NCBI RefSeq assembly: GCF_900102375.1
Contig: NZ_FNBO01000004.1
Span: 62,001 to 126,000 of the forward strand
Source of the DNA: Halorubrum xinjiangense
Lineage (GTDB): Archaea; Halobacteriota; Halobacteria; Halobacteriales; Haloferacaceae
Direction of reading: 5' to 3'
Length of the DNA stretch: 64,000 nucleotides
In this document: positions 1-8,242 of the stretch, piece by piece
Numbering within the stretch: the stretch's first letter is position 1
Layout of the letters: each line of letters starts with the position of its first letter
Notes under the pieces: generated by a model
Database searches by the model: none
What the model was told of the DNA's origin: nothing
What the model saw: the letters and a program-made list of their open reading frames with translations, nothing else
Position numbers and translations under genes: made by a program

Positions 1-990
1 CTAGAACTTGCGTCGGTTGGGATCGTTACAGGGACAGCTGGATGTTCTAATATCCTAGGTAGTTCGGGGTCAACAACGGCACCGTCATCCAATACTTCAG
101 GAGAATCCAGAGCAGAACTTCAGAATCGTATTGCGGAGTTACAGAGCAGGGTTGAGTCGCTTCAGGGAGAGGTCTCATCAAAGGACGAGGAGATCGTGTC
201 GCTAAATCAGGATATGGAGGAACTTCAAGAGAGGTCCAACGAGAAGAATCAAACTATCGAGTCTCTAAGATCCGATCTTAACGATGCTGAGGTCCGAATT
301 GACGAACTGGAAGCACAGTCTGTAGAGTATCAGTACAGTGCTGAAGTGAGACAATCTGCGACTGACGCTGGCCGGAAGCTTCGAGAAGCTGTCGTCGCAT
401 TCGACTTTGAGTACGACGGCAATTTTAGTTCAGGTGGAACAGGGTGGTTCATCGACCAGAACCACATCATTACGAATAGGCACGTTGTTCAGGACTTGGT
501 AGACGGCAATGTTACTTCGAAGACTGGATATCTCCTTGACGGCACAGAATTTGATTTTTCGGTTAGTCACACAGCGGAAGATGATGATATAGCACTGGTT
601 GAGACCGACGTGACAGCCCCCTATATCCCACCACTCGGGACTGCGTCTTCACTGACTGCTGGTCAACCACTTGTCCAAGTCGGGCATCCAGCAATGATTG
701 GGAAATGGGTCATCAGTCTCGGTGAATTCATACAAGATCAGGAATTCGGAAATGGACTACATACAGAGATACCGTCTACATCTGGAAATAGTGGGTCACC
801 ACTCATTACACTTGACGGGACCGTTGTGGGGCTCACATACGCGAGTACCAAGCGTGACTTCGACCGTGGACCACCGACACCGAGTGAAGAGGGAGCAGTT
901 GAAGAGTACCCGTATCAGGAGGTACAGTACGCCATACACGAACGCATAGACACCGTACTGGATTACTACGAGCAATGGACTGGGAAATAG
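1..990 (+). CDS. Lipoprotein trypsin-like serine protease, N-terminus outside window
   Basis: The reading frame is open from the first base, so the gene begins upstream; an internal GTG at 196 is not the real start. The first visible residues are a hydrophobic stretch ending in a lipobox (GTAGC, Cys at visible residue 15), so this is a lipid-anchored exported protein. A Ser/Thr-rich spacer and a coiled coil (about residues 36-107) follow, then a chymotrypsin-fold protease domain of the HtrA/S1C kind. The catalytic triad is visible: His161 in TNRHVV, Asp196 in DDIALV and Ser264 in SGNSGSPL. No PDZ domain is present. Codon use is clearly AT-richer than the rest of the window, which suggests recent transfer. 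The substrate is unknown; quality control or defence outside the membrane is possible. Confidence 0.85.
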   Translation, partial: LELASVGIVTGTAGCSNILGSSGSTTAPSSNTSGESRAELQNRIAELQSRVESLQGEVSSKDEEIVSLNQDMEELQERSNEKNQTIESLRSDLNDAEVRIDELEAQSVEYQYSAEVRQSATDAGRKLREAVVAFDFEYDGNFSSGGTGWFIDQNHIITNRHVVQDLVDGNVTSKTGYLLDGTEFDFSVSHTAEDDDIALVETDVTAPYIPPLGTASSLTAGQPLVQVGHPAMIGKWVISLGEFIQDQEFGNGLHTEIPSTSGNSGSPLITLDGTVVGLTYASTKRDFDRGPPTPSEEGAVEEYPYQEVQYAIHERIDTVLDYYEQWTGK

Positions 991-1200
991 CGACATGAGA
1001 ACCAGGATCGGTCGATAGTGCTACTAGGAGTGTGTTTCTAATGCTGGTGTACTTCGGGTAGAGAGTCGGGCAATCCACTCAAATTGTTGTCCGAGAATCG
1101 GTGGAGAGTCGGACACGATCGGCCTCGAACCCCACCCGATCACGCCGGGAACCCCACCCAACCCGTACCTTTTTGTCCGGTTGACGCGCCAGCCGGACGC
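991..1200. other. Intergenic stretch of the accessory island
   Basis: I see no gene here. The stretch contains the short repeated phrase GAGAGTCGG (near 1060 and 1106) and a pyrimidine-rich CCTTTTTGTCC segment near 1170, which lies where a promoter for the broken integrase at 1201 would be expected. The base composition changes from the AT-richer protease gene to chromosome-like values across this interval. Confidence 0.4.
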
Positions 1201-1514
1201 ATGAATCTACAGCCCCACGACGAAGAGGACGGGAAGAAGCTCTGACTCCCCGAGACCGAGGTCGAGAAGCTCGAAGTGATCGACGACGACACCGAGCAGA
1301 CGATCGCCTTCTCGCTCGGCGCGCGCTCTGGGCTTCGTTCGGGTGGATCTTCGACGTTGACGCCGACAGCGCTGCCACAGCTGATTCGACGGAAGCAGTC
1401 GCACCCTAAGCAGCGGTGTGCGACGTCGTTCTCATCACCGAAGACAGCCCGGAACCTATCAGAAACGTGACCGTCACAGTACCGGCACTGCGCGGTTTCG
1501 TCAGAGCCGCCCAT
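1140..1514 (-). CDS. Small zinc-finger protein, 3' end probably altered
   Basis: The first 58 or so residues (1340-1514) look like the small haloarchaeal zinc-finger proteins found in mobile islands (DUF7563-like): CRYC near the N-terminus, then HVSDRF, VFGDEND, and a second knuckle HRCLGCDC. Four or more cysteines could bind one zinc ion. Such proteins usually end at about 50-75 residues. Here the frame runs on to 124 residues because it reads the strand opposite the integrase remnant, giving a Ser-rich tail without family resemblance. The original stop was probably lost when the two fragments were joined. It may still be expressed, but function is unknown; RNA or DNA binding is a guess. Confidence 0.45.
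   Translation of the reverse strand: MGGSDETAQCRYCDGHVSDRFRAVFGDENDVAHRCLGCDCFRRISCGSAVGVNVEDPPERSPERAPSEKAIVCSVSSSITSSFSTSVSGSQSFFPSSSSWGCRFMRPAGASTGQKGTGWVGFPA
1201..1345 (+). pseudogene. Remnant of a tyrosine-recombinase (phage-type) integrase
   Basis: An ATG at 1201 opens a frame reading MNLQPHDEEDGKKL and then hits TGA at 1243. The same frame continues as LPETEVEKL...DTEQTIAFSLGARSGLRSG, which resembles the N-terminal part of haloarchaeal XerC/D-like integrases, where the stop is normally a tryptophan codon (TGG to TGA would explain it). Similarity fades after about 1345 and the catalytic Arg-His-Arg-Tyr region is gone, so this is a dead fragment. Its position next to tRNA-Pro fits a relic of the element that integrated there. 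Identification rests on remembered family sequence only. Confidence 0.55.
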
Positions 1515-1605
1515 TTTGGCGGTTCATAGCGCACCCCCTGAATGCGGTTTTCGGGTGTTAGAAGGTGCTAAGGATACTGATAATGAGAACCTATAAAGAA
1601 TATGA

Positions 1606-1676
1606 TGGGACCGCTGAGAGTCGAACTCAGGTCATACGGACCCCATCCGCATAGGATACCACTACCCCACGGTCCC
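1606..1676 (-). tRNA. tRNA-Pro (GGG)
   Basis: On the minus strand a 7-bp acceptor stem GGGACCG/CGGTCCC encloses a D arm, an anticodon arm with loop ATGGGGT (anticodon GGG) and a T arm with GTTCGACTC. The discriminator base is A and CCA is not encoded. Its 3' end faces the accessory island to the left, the usual geometry for integrases that use the 3' half of a tRNA gene as attachment site. Confidence 0.95.
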
Positions 1677-1722
1677 TGACTACACGCAGAAAAACGACGG
1701 TCCGGTAATTAAGGACTTCGCT

Positions 1723-2955
1723 TCACTCCTCGTCGGCGTCCCGCGGGACCACGAGGTCGCCGTCGTCCCGGACCGCGAGGCTCCCGATCGGGTCGCCCTC
1801 GTAGACGGCCAGCCCCTCGCAGCGACCGAGGACGTAGCCGTCGTTGTCGGCGGTGACCGTCACGCGCTCCTCGCCCGCGGCGTCGACCACGCGAGCGAGG
1901 ACGTCGCCCTCGGCGAACGCGTCGCCGGCCGCGACGCGGTGCCGGATGATGCCTGACTCGTCCGTCGTCGGCCCGCGGAAGCGGCGCACGGGGAACTCGC
2001 TCGGCGCGGGATCGACGCCGACGCCGGGCGCACCGGCCGACTCGGGCGCGTCGTCGGGGTCCAGCAGACCCAGTTCGACCGCGACGCCGACCGCGCCAGC
2101 GACGCCCGCGTCGAGGAGGGCGTCGTCGACGACGCTGTGCGCGCCCAGCTCCGCCGTGAACGCCGGGATCCCGGCCTCGTTGAGCACGGCGCCCGCGGTC
2201 GACCGCTGGAGGGCCTCCTCAACGTACTCCGCTGCGGGGTACTCCCGGACGACCGGCAGGCCGAACGCCTCGACCAGACGGCCGAGCTCCTCGGAGAGCG
2301 CGGCCGCCTCGGACTCGCTCCGTCGGTCGCCGTAGAGGACGCGGTCGCGGATGGCGAAGGGCTCGCTGCCGACGCCGGCGGTGTGACAGTCGATCAGCGC
2401 GTCCGCGGCCGCGTTTGTCCCGACCGTCTCGACGGCGAACTCCGAGTCGTCCGCCGAGTTGTCCGCGTCGGTCGGTACCTCGCCCGTGATCGCGGCGTAC
2501 AGTCGCGCGTCGATCCGCTCTTGGAGCTTCGGCGGGCGAGCCGACTCCGCGTCGGCGTCCGGGAAGTGCCGGTTCGGGTCCTCGTCGGCGTAGTACGTCT
2601 CCCTCGCGTTCCGGCGCAGCCCGGCCGGGGAGACCACGGGCACCGCGACGACGGCGCCGGCGAGGTCGGCGAGGCACTCGCCGAAGGCCGCGACGACGTC
2701 CTGGACGACCGCGACGCCCGTCGCCTCGTCGCCGTGGACGCCGCCGGTGAGCCACAGCGTGGGCCCGTCGGCGGCGCCGTTCGCGACGGCGACCGGAAGC
2801 CGCTCCGCGCCGCCCGTCGGGAGCTCTGCGACCGGGAGCCGACCGCGGTCGAGCGACCCCGGCGCGGCGCTCGCACTTCCGAGTTCGATTCGCCCGCCCG
2901 CTTCCCCGTCTGCGTCCGAGTCGTCCATACCCGAACCCGGGGACGGCGGAATCAT
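1723..2955 (-). CDS. Succinylglutamate desuccinylase/aspartoacylase family zinc hydrolase
   Basis: A cytosolic zinc-dependent carboxypeptidase-fold (M14-like) hydrolase that would cut an acyl group or amide from a small amino-acid-like substrate. Zinc ligands are visible in GGVHGDEATG (His and Glu) and DCHTAG (His), and the family signature DPNRHFP is present. The C-terminal 100 residues look like a biotinyl-lipoyl-type beta barrel (HRVAAGDAFAEGDVLARV), common in the AstE-like branch. I chose the ATG at 2955 because it overlaps the upstream stop as ATGA and a GGAG motif precedes it; ATG at 2928 is the alternative. It is the last gene of the cmk-cbf5 run. The exact substrate cannot be read from the sequence. 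Confidence 0.85.
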   Translation of the reverse strand: MIPPSPGSGMDDSDADGEAGGRIELGSASAAPGSLDRGRLPVAELPTGGAERLPVAVANGAADGPTLWLTGGVHGDEATGVAVVQDVVAAFGECLADLAGAVVAVPVVSPAGLRRNARETYYADEDPNRHFPDADAESARPPKLQERIDARLYAAITGEVPTDADNSADDSEFAVETVGTNAAADALIDCHTAGVGSEPFAIRDRVLYGDRRSESEAAALSEELGRLVEAFGLPVVREYPAAEYVEEALQRSTAGAVLNEAGIPAFTAELGAHSVVDDALLDAGVAGAVGVAVELGLLDPDDAPESAGAPGVGVDPAPSEFPVRRFRGPTTDESGIIRHRVAAGDAFAEGDVLARVVDAAGEERVTVTADNDGYVLGRCEGLAVYEGDPIGSLAVRDDGDLVVPRDADEE

Positions 2956-3944
2956 AAAAGAACGCGCTCCAAGGCGACGACTGTCCCGCTGGCGGCGTCC
3001 GGATCGCCGACGACGCGCCCGAGACAGACCGCGACGCCGTCGGGCGTGAAACACGCGACGAGCGGCGGGTCGTCGTCGCCGTCGCGGTCCGGCTGAGTGG
3101 CCTCGTCGTCCACGTCGACCACGCCGGGCGCGTACACCGGCGCGCCGGTCGCGACGTTGCGCGCGGCGGACCGCGCGACCGTCACCGCGGGGAGGTGCGT
3201 CAGGGCGTCCTCGGCCGGGCGGATCACCTCGCGGAGGAGCGCGTCGTCGCCGTCCTCGGCCCACGCGAGCGCGTCCACCAGGTCCTGAAGCGTGTGGAGA
3301 TCGCGGTCGTCGAACGGGTCGGTGGCGGTGCGCCGGAGGTGGCCCATGTGCGCGCCGACGCCCGTCGCGAGCCCGACGTCGTGACACAGCTTCCGCACAT
3401 ACGTCCCCGACTCGCAGCGGATCCGGAGGAGGGCCTGCCGGTCGTCGACCTCCAGCACGTCGAGGTCGTGGATCGTCCGCGTGCGGAGCCGGCGGCTCAC
3501 AGCGCTCTTCCGCGGCGGCTTCTGGTAGATCTCGCTCTCGAACTCGGCGACCACCTCCTCGAAGTCCGCCGGGGCCGGGCCGTGGAGCTCCAACACCGCG
3601 ACGTACTCCTTCGTGCCCTCGAGGAACACCTGCGCCATGCGCGTCGCGTCGCCGGTCAGCGTGGGGAGACAGCCGGTGACCTTCGGATCGAGCGTGCCCG
3701 AGTGGGCGACCCCGCCCGTGGGAGGCCCCTCGGGGTCGAGCGCCGCGAGCGTCTCGTCTATCGCGTCGCGTACCCACGCGGACACCTGATGCGAGGAGGG
3801 GCCGGCCGGCTTGTCGAGGTTGACGACGCCGAACCGGAGCAGCTCCGGCACCGACCGCTCGCCGGGAGGCGCTCTCAGGGGCCCCTCGGCGTCGGCGGGA
3901 GCGTCGGCGTCGGCGGGAGCGTCGACATCGGAAGCGTCAGTCAT
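2952..3944 (-). CDS. truB: tRNA/rRNA pseudouridine synthase Cbf5 (TruB family)
   Basis: This is the catalytic subunit of archaeal H/ACA ribonucleoproteins and can also make pseudouridine 55 in tRNA. The TruB catalytic loop HSGTLDPKVTGCL carries the nucleophile Asp86, and KPAGPSSH near residue 45 and SGTYVRKLCHDVG near 190 are further family motifs. A PUA domain occupies roughly residues 240-330, with an acidic insertion (DRDGDDD) typical of halophiles. The first 25 residues are an Asp/Ala repeat with no counterpart in non-halophiles. It lies 21 bp downstream of cmk, a conserved archaeal pairing, and its stop overlaps the next start (ATGA), so the three genes are probably co-transcribed. Confidence 0.93.
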   Translation of the reverse strand: MTDASDVDAPADADAPADAEGPLRAPPGERSVPELLRFGVVNLDKPAGPSSHQVSAWVRDAIDETLAALDPEGPPTGGVAHSGTLDPKVTGCLPTLTGDATRMAQVFLEGTKEYVAVLELHGPAPADFEEVVAEFESEIYQKPPRKSAVSRRLRTRTIHDLDVLEVDDRQALLRIRCESGTYVRKLCHDVGLATGVGAHMGHLRRTATDPFDDRDLHTLQDLVDALAWAEDGDDALLREVIRPAEDALTHLPAVTVARSAARNVATGAPVYAPGVVDVDDEATQPDRDGDDDPPLVACFTPDGVAVCLGRVVGDPDAASGTVVALERVLL

Positions 3945-3965
3945 GCGGGGTGGTTAGTGGTGGAC

Positions 3966-4544
3966 TCAGAAGTCGTACACGACGCCCTCGACGGGCGCTT
4001 TCCCCTCGTCGTCGTCGGCGTCGTACGCCTCGACGGTCGCGACGAGGACGTCGAGGAAGCGCTCGGGGCCCCAGCGGGCGGTGTTGTACGCGGCGTCGTA
4101 GATCGAGAGGTCCTCGATGTCGATGTTGTAGTACTCCAGATACCGCTTGCGCTCGGAGACCTCGCGGCGCTTCGTCTCCGTTCGCGCGCGGTCGACCGGC
4201 TTCGACTCGCGCTCCGCGATCCGCTCCGCGCGGACCCCGAGCGGCGCGTCGAACCAGAACCGGAAGTCGGCGTGGTCGGCCGCGAGCCACCCGGCGAGCC
4301 GCGATTCGAGGACGACGTCGTCGCGCTCGACCGCGATCTCGCGGAGCCGGCGGTCGAGGTCGCGGTCGATCTGCGGGTCCTCCTCGGCGAACTCGTTGAA
4401 CTCGACGGGCGTCATGTCGCGTTCGGCCGCCATCTCGCGGAAAATGTCGCCGCCGGAGACGTGCCCGAGGCCGAGCGCGTCTGCCAGCTGGACAGCGTTG
4501 GTGCTCTTCCCGCTCCCTGGCGGGCCGGAGACGGTGATCAACAT
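3966..4544 (-). CDS. cmk: Cytidylate kinase
   Basis: Phosphorylates CMP and dCMP with ATP. The protein of 192 residues has the P-loop GPPGSGKST at residues 6-14, the nucleoside-binding region GGDIFREMA near 31, and the arginine-rich lid near 130-145 ([17 protein letters not shown]). This short form is the usual archaeal one. I set the start at ATG 4544, which leaves the P-loop at the very N-terminus as in the family and has a GGTGAT ribosome-binding motif directly upstream. A longer reading to 4628 adds an unlikely Arg-rich leader. It precedes cbf5 by 21 bp. Confidence 0.93.
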   Translation of the reverse strand: MLITVSGPPGSGKSTNAVQLADALGLGHVSGGDIFREMAAERDMTPVEFNEFAEEDPQIDRDLDRRLREIAVERDDVVLESRLAGWLAADHADFRFWFDAPLGVRAERIAERESKPVDRARTETKRREVSERKRYLEYYNIDIEDLSIYDAAYNTARWGPERFLDVLVATVEAYDADDDEGKAPVEGVVYDF

Positions 4545-4628
4545 ATCACCACTGCGCGGGTGTCGTTCAAAACGGTTGTCGTTCGGCGGCGGGGCGGGCC
4601 GATCGTCCGGACCGCGTCGCCACCTCAC

Positions 4629-5024
4629 TCAGGGCTCGTCGTCGGCCGTCGCGGCCGTCATCGACCAGACCGCGACGAGGCCGAGGAGGAGCGCGGGAAC
4701 GAGCGGCAGCGCGAGGTACGTCGCGAAGAAGGGGAGCCCGAACCAGCCCGCCGCGTACGGATAGACGTAGATGATCCCCGGGATGACGAGCGCACAGACG
4801 AAGATCGCCGCCGTCAGCGCCCACCCTTTGCGACCGAAGCCGTCGGCGGCGGGCTCGTCGGCGTCGACCGCCGGGTCCCGCGAGCCGTCGCCCCCGCTGT
4901 CGGTCGCGTCGGCACCGTCGTCGGTGCCGGGGACGTGGACGTAGCCGCCGTCGGTGGTGCCGTCGGCGGTCGCGTCCGCGTCGCGGGCGGACGTGTCGTC
5001 GGCCGCGTCGGTCTCAGAGCTCAC
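4629..5024 (-). CDS. Small two-helix membrane protein, unknown function
   Basis: I do not recognise a named family. The N-terminal 60 residues are acidic, rich in Asp, Ala and Thr and probably disordered. Two hydrophobic segments follow at about residues 69-90 (WALTAAIFVCALVIPGIIYV) and 96-122, then a short acidic tail. The start is a GTG at 5024 lying inside the last codons of the upstream dehydrogenase gene (11-nt overlap), so translation is likely coupled. Orientation with both termini in the cytoplasm is plausible. It precedes cmk by 84 bp. Confidence 0.75.
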   Translation of the reverse strand: MSSETDAADDTSARDADATADGTTDGGYVHVPGTDDGADATDSGGDGSRDPAVDADEPAADGFGRKGWALTAAIFVCALVIPGIIYVYPYAAGWFGLPFFATYLALPLVPALLLGLVAVWSMTAATADDEP

Positions 5025-6054
5025 TGTCAGGTTTTACCACCACTTTGCCAAAGCCCTCACGGTTCTCGATCATCTCGTGTGCGCGCGCGGCCTCGCTCAT
5101 CGGGAGGACCTCGCGGACGCGGGGCTCGAAGGTGCCGTCCCACACCAACTCCAACGCGTCGTCGACCTCGCCGGGGGTCGCCATCGTCGAGCCGATGACC
5201 GAGAGCTGGTTCCAGAAGATGCGGTTGAGCCCGGCGCCCGGGTTCGGGCCGGTGGTCGCCCCGCAGGTGACGAGCCGGCCGCCCTTCGCCATCGACTTCA
5301 GCGAGTTCGGGTAGGTGGCCTCGCCGACGTGGTCGACGACGACGTCGACGCCGCGTTTGCCGGTGAGCGCGTCGATCTCCTCGGCGAAGTCGTTCGCCTC
5401 GTAGTCGATGACGTGGTCGGCGCCGCACGCCTCGGCGTGGGAGAGCTTCTCCTCGGTGGAGGCGGTCGCGAACACCTCACAGCCCGCGTGGTCGGCGATC
5501 TGGACCGCCGCGTGGCCGACGCCGCCGGAGGCGCCCAAGACGAGCACCTTCTCGCCGGCCTCGATGTCGGCGCGCGTCTGGAGCATGCGCCACGCAGTCT
5601 GGAAGACGAGCGACGCGGAGCCCGCGACCTCCCAGTCGACATCGGACGGGACCGGGACGAGGTTCTCGGCGGGCACCGCGGCCTTCTCGGCGTGGACGCC
5701 GCGGACGTGTTCGCCGATGATGTGGAAGGAGACGCAGAGCGACTCCTCGCCGTTGCGGCAGAACTCGCACTCCCCGCAGGAGACGCCGGCGCTCACGGCG
5801 ACGTGATCGCCGGGCTCGAAGCGCGTCACGCCCTCGCCGACGGCCTCGACGACGCCCGCCGCGTCGCTGCCGGGGATGTGCGGCATCTCCAGGTCGATGC
5901 CGGGCATCCCGCGTCGGGTCCAGATGTCGAGGTGGTTGAGCGCGCCGGCCTTGACGTCGACGAGCACCTCGCCGCGGTCGGGCTCCGGGTCGGGGAACTC
6001 GCCGTACTCGATCACGTCGCGGTCGCCGTGGTCGGCGAACTGAACGGCTTGCAT
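5014..6054 (-). CDS. Zinc-type alcohol dehydrogenase / quinone oxidoreductase family protein
   Basis: A medium-chain NAD(P)-dependent oxidoreductase of 346 residues. The GroES-like domain contains the four structural-zinc cysteines C93, C96, C99 and C107 (VSCGECEFC...C). The Rossmann motif is GASGGVGHAAVQIA near residue 174. The position that holds the catalytic-zinc cysteine in true alcohol dehydrogenases is Asn (ALNHLD, residues 38-43), as in quinone oxidoreductases, so the catalytic zinc is probably missing while the structural one is kept. The likely role is reduction of an enone or quinone substrate, with substrate unknown. The gene heads the minus-strand group and faces the repeat element at 6130. 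Confidence 0.88.
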   Translation of the reverse strand: MQAVQFADHGDRDVIEYGEFPDPEPDRGEVLVDVKAGALNHLDIWTRRGMPGIDLEMPHIPGSDAAGVVEAVGEGVTRFEPGDHVAVSAGVSCGECEFCRNGEESLCVSFHIIGEHVRGVHAEKAAVPAENLVPVPSDVDWEVAGSASLVFQTAWRMLQTRADIEAGEKVLVLGASGGVGHAAVQIADHAGCEVFATASTEEKLSHAEACGADHVIDYEANDFAEEIDALTGKRGVDVVVDHVGEATYPNSLKSMAKGGRLVTCGATTGPNPGAGLNRIFWNQLSVIGSTMATPGEVDDALELVWDGTFEPRVREVLPMSEAARAHEMIENREGFGKVVVKPDSEL

Positions 6055-6129
6055 ACGCGAATCCTCCCGCGGGACCCACTAAACAGTACGCCTCACGGAA
6101 ACGGACGGCCACCTCGAAGGCAGCGGTTG

Positions 6130-6436
6130 TTTATAAATGATATGCGGTGGCGCGTGCCGACGAGCGGCCATCGGCCGCGAGTCGCACGCGCGAGGGAGTC
6201 AGTCGCCGGAGCGAAGCGGAGGCGACTGACGAGGCTGGGGAGGCGTGAGGCGCGGTTGCTGTGCGGGGCGGGACTCAAAGGGGCAGTCGGGAGGCGGGCG
6301 CAGGCGATGCAAGCACCACAACGAGGGAGCGAACGAAGTGAGTGACCGAGTGAGGAGCGCAGCGAGCGTGCGCCCGCCTCCCGACTGGGGCTTTGGCGGT
6401 GGTCACCGCCGATTTACTGGCGGTTATTTATAAGTG
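6130..6436 (-). repeat. Structured intergenic element, copy 1 (reverse orientation)
   Basis: One of three related elements of about 300 nt in this window. Reading the minus strand it starts with CTTATAAATAA and ends with ATTTATAAAC, both TATA-like. Conserved blocks shared with the other copies include CAAAGCCCCAG, TGCCCCTTTGAGTCCCGCC, CCTCCCCAGCCTCGTC and CGCGCCACCGCA. Stem A is a perfect 18-bp inverted repeat (6285-6302 with 6369-6386). Stem B pairs 6198-6207 with 6221-6230. Stem C has an outer helix 6150-6157/6184-6191 and an inner helix 6164-6169/6173-6178. No protein-coding frame is convincing. It sits between the dehydrogenase gene and the ribosomal operon promoter. Confidence 0.85.
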
Positions 6437-6655
6437 AGAATCTGAAAAACAGGGCTCCAACAGCGCCGTCTCGACGGAACCTACGCGTCCGCCGTGATAT
6501 CGTCCTTCCCCAATACCACTTCCAGACATCCGTGCGAGACCCCCACAGCGACCCGGCCGTTTCGTGATGTTTAAGTACCGAAAGCGGGAGCATACGAACG
6601 CACGTACTGTAGGGGCGTCGGGTCCCGAGTCCGCGAGGGCGATGATACAACGCGG
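6437..6655 (+). promoter_or_regulatory. Upstream region and promoter of the tRNA-Ser/ribosomal operon
   Basis: No gene is visible. The haloarchaeal TATA box TTTAAGTA lies at 6570-6577 with GTGA just before it, which predicts transcription starting near 6600, about 55 bp ahead of tRNA-Ser. Because the ribosomal genes follow closely, tRNA and mRNA may come from one primary transcript that is cut at the tRNA. Confidence 0.55.
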
Positions 6656-6741
6656 GTTGCGGTAGCCAAGCCTGGCCCAAGGCGCAGGGTTGCTAACTCT
6701 GTGGCGTCACTGCCTCCGGGGTTCGAATCCCCGCCGCAACG
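6656..6741 (+). tRNA. tRNA-Ser (GCT)
   Basis: An 86-nt class II tRNA with acceptor stem GTTGCGG/CCGCAAC, anticodon loop TTGCTAA (anticodon GCT), a long variable arm (GTGGCGTCACTGCCTC) and T arm GGGGTTCGAATCCCC. The discriminator base is G, as expected for serine. It lies 55 bp upstream of the S13 gene on the same strand. Confidence 0.95.
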
Positions 6742-6796
6742 CTCGAACGGACGAGTACCGCCGGATCGCGCCGGTAGGGCTCACCACAACCAACAC

Positions 6797-7318
6797 ATGA
6801 GCACGGAAGAATCACAGGACGACTCGCCGGAGGAGGAGGAAGACCTCCAGTACTTCGTTCGGATCGGGGGCGCGGACCTCGACGGGACGAAGACGGTCGA
6901 GCGAAGCCTGTCCGAACTCGACGGCATCGGCACGCGCACGGCGCGGCTGGTCGCCGAGAAGGCCGACGTGGACCGAAACGCCACGTTCGGGCTCCTCGAC
7001 GAGGATGACATCGACGCGGTGGTCGACATCGCCGAGAACCTCGAAGACCACGTCCCGTCGTGGATGACGAACCGACAGAACGACTTCTTCACCGGAGAGA
7101 CGACGCACCTCGTCGGCACCGACGTCAACGAGAAGCGCCGTCACGACATCAACCGCATGAAGATCATCGAATCGTACAAGGGCGTGCGCCACAAGCGCGG
7201 GCAGAAGGTCCGCGGCCAGCGCACCAAGTCCACGGGTCGCTCGGAGGGGACCATCGGGGTCAACGTCGAGGAGATCCGCGAGGAGATGGCGGACGAAGAA
7301 GCGGGTGACGAGGAATGA
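6797..7318 (+). CDS. rps13: 30S ribosomal protein S13
   Basis: Component of the small-subunit head that contacts tRNA and the large subunit. The 173-residue protein has the helix-hairpin-helix-like [14 protein letters not shown] region at about 44-58 and the basic [15 protein letters not shown] stretch near 135-150 that binds 16S rRNA. Acidic N- and C-terminal tails ([13 protein letters not shown]) reflect halophilic adaptation. I set the start at ATG 6797, directly before MSTEESQ; a longer in-frame reading would run back into tRNA-Ser and is not credible. It starts the order S13-S4-S11-Rpo3 and its stop overlaps the S4 start as ATGA. Confidence 0.97.
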   Translation: MSTEESQDDSPEEEEDLQYFVRIGGADLDGTKTVERSLSELDGIGTRTARLVAEKADVDRNATFGLLDEDDIDAVVDIAENLEDHVPSWMTNRQNDFFTGETTHLVGTDVNEKRRHDINRMKIIESYKGVRHKRGQKVRGQRTKSTGRSEGTIGVNVEEIREEMADEEAGDEE

Positions 7319-7842
7319 GCACCGGAAAGAACACCAAGGGCTACGAGACGCCGAATCACCCGTACCAGGGCGAGCGCATCGCCGAGGAGGCCGACCTCCT
7401 CTCGCGGTACGGCCTGAAGAACAAAGAGGAGTTCTGGCGCGCCCAGTCCGAGCTGCGTAACATGCGTCGGGAGGCCCGACGCCTGCTCGGCGAGGCGCAG
7501 GGCGACGTCGACGCCGCACAGGACGCCGGCGCGGAGTTCGTCGCACGGCTCCGCCGCATCGGCATCCTCGGCGACAACGACGACATCTCGACGGTCCTGT
7601 CGCTCGACGTGACCGACCTCCTGGAGCGTCGCCTCCAGACGGTCGTCTACCGACAGGGCTTCGCCTCCTCGACCCAGCAGGCCCGCCAGTTCATCGTCCA
7701 CGGCCACATCACCGTCAACGGCGCCCGCGTCACGCGCCCGTCGGTGAAGGTGGACGTCGACGACGAAGGCGCCATCGCCTTCGACGAGACGAGCCCGCTC
7801 GCGGACGATCTCCACCCCGAGCGCGCGGAGTCACAGGAGTAA
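7315..7842 (+). CDS. rps4: 30S ribosomal protein S4
   Basis: Primary 16S rRNA-binding protein of the small subunit. The S4 RNA-binding domain is visible as [15 protein letters not shown] followed by [15 protein letters not shown] (about residues 102-140). The N-terminal part contains the archaeal/eukaryotic-type [15 protein letters not shown]. Length of 175 residues is normal for archaea. It overlaps the S13 gene by four bases (ATGA) and S11 follows after six bases, so translation is tightly coupled. Confidence 0.97.
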   Translation: MSTGKNTKGYETPNHPYQGERIAEEADLLSRYGLKNKEEFWRAQSELRNMRREARRLLGEAQGDVDAAQDAGAEFVARLRRIGILGDNDDISTVLSLDVTDLLERRLQTVVYRQGFASSTQQARQFIVHGHITVNGARVTRPSVKVDVDDEGAIAFDETSPLADDLHPERAESQE

Positions 7843-7848
7843 CTATCC

Positions 7849-8241
7849 ATGAGTGAATCCGAAGACGGAGGAAAGTGGGGCATCGCCCACGTGTACGCGT
7901 CGTTCAACAACACGCTCATCACGGTCACCGACGAGACGGGCGCCGAGACGATCGCCAAGTCGTCCGGCGGCACCGTGGTGAAGCAGAACCGCGACGAGGC
8001 GTCGCCGTACGCCGCCATGCAGATGGCGGAGGTCGTCGCCGAGCGCGTCAAGGACGCCGGCCTAGAGGGCGTGCACGTTCGCGTGCGCGGCCCCGGCGGC
8101 AACCTCAACAAGTCCACCGGCCCCGGTGCGCAGGCGACGATCCGCGCGCTTTCGCGTGCGGGTGTCGAGATCGGGCGCATCGAGGACGTCACGCCGATCC
8201 CGCACGACGGGACGAAGGCGCCGAAGAACAAGCGAGTCTGA
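7849..8241 (+). CDS. rps11: 30S ribosomal protein S11
   Basis: Platform protein of the small subunit near the mRNA exit. The 130-residue protein carries [14 protein letters not shown] near residue 17 and the conserved C-terminal [18 protein letters not shown], where the basic end contacts rRNA. Third gene of the S13-S4-S11-Rpo3 cluster. Confidence 0.97.
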   Translation: MSESEDGGKWGIAHVYASFNNTLITVTDETGAETIAKSSGGTVVKQNRDEASPYAAMQMAEVVAERVKDAGLEGVHVRVRGPGGNLNKSTGPGAQATIRALSRAGVEIGRIEDVTPIPHDGTKAPKNKRV

Positions 8242-8242
8242 C

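Noticed and set aside
3195-5198. A 667-codon open frame on the plus strand, antisense to cbf5, cmk and the membrane protein
   Set aside because: It is the shadow of GC-rich third positions of the real minus-strand genes. It lacks any recognised domain and is full of Arg, Ala and Val without conserved motifs.
6130-6436. Insertion sequence or MITE with terminal inverted repeats and target duplication
   Set aside because: The boundary boxes are TATA-like and not exact inverted repeats; I could not find a clear flanking target duplication. A mobile origin remains possible but is not shown.
6414-6680. 88-residue minus-strand frame across the ribosomal operon promoter
   Set aside because: It starts inside the tRNA gene region and its composition is like non-coding DNA; no family pattern.
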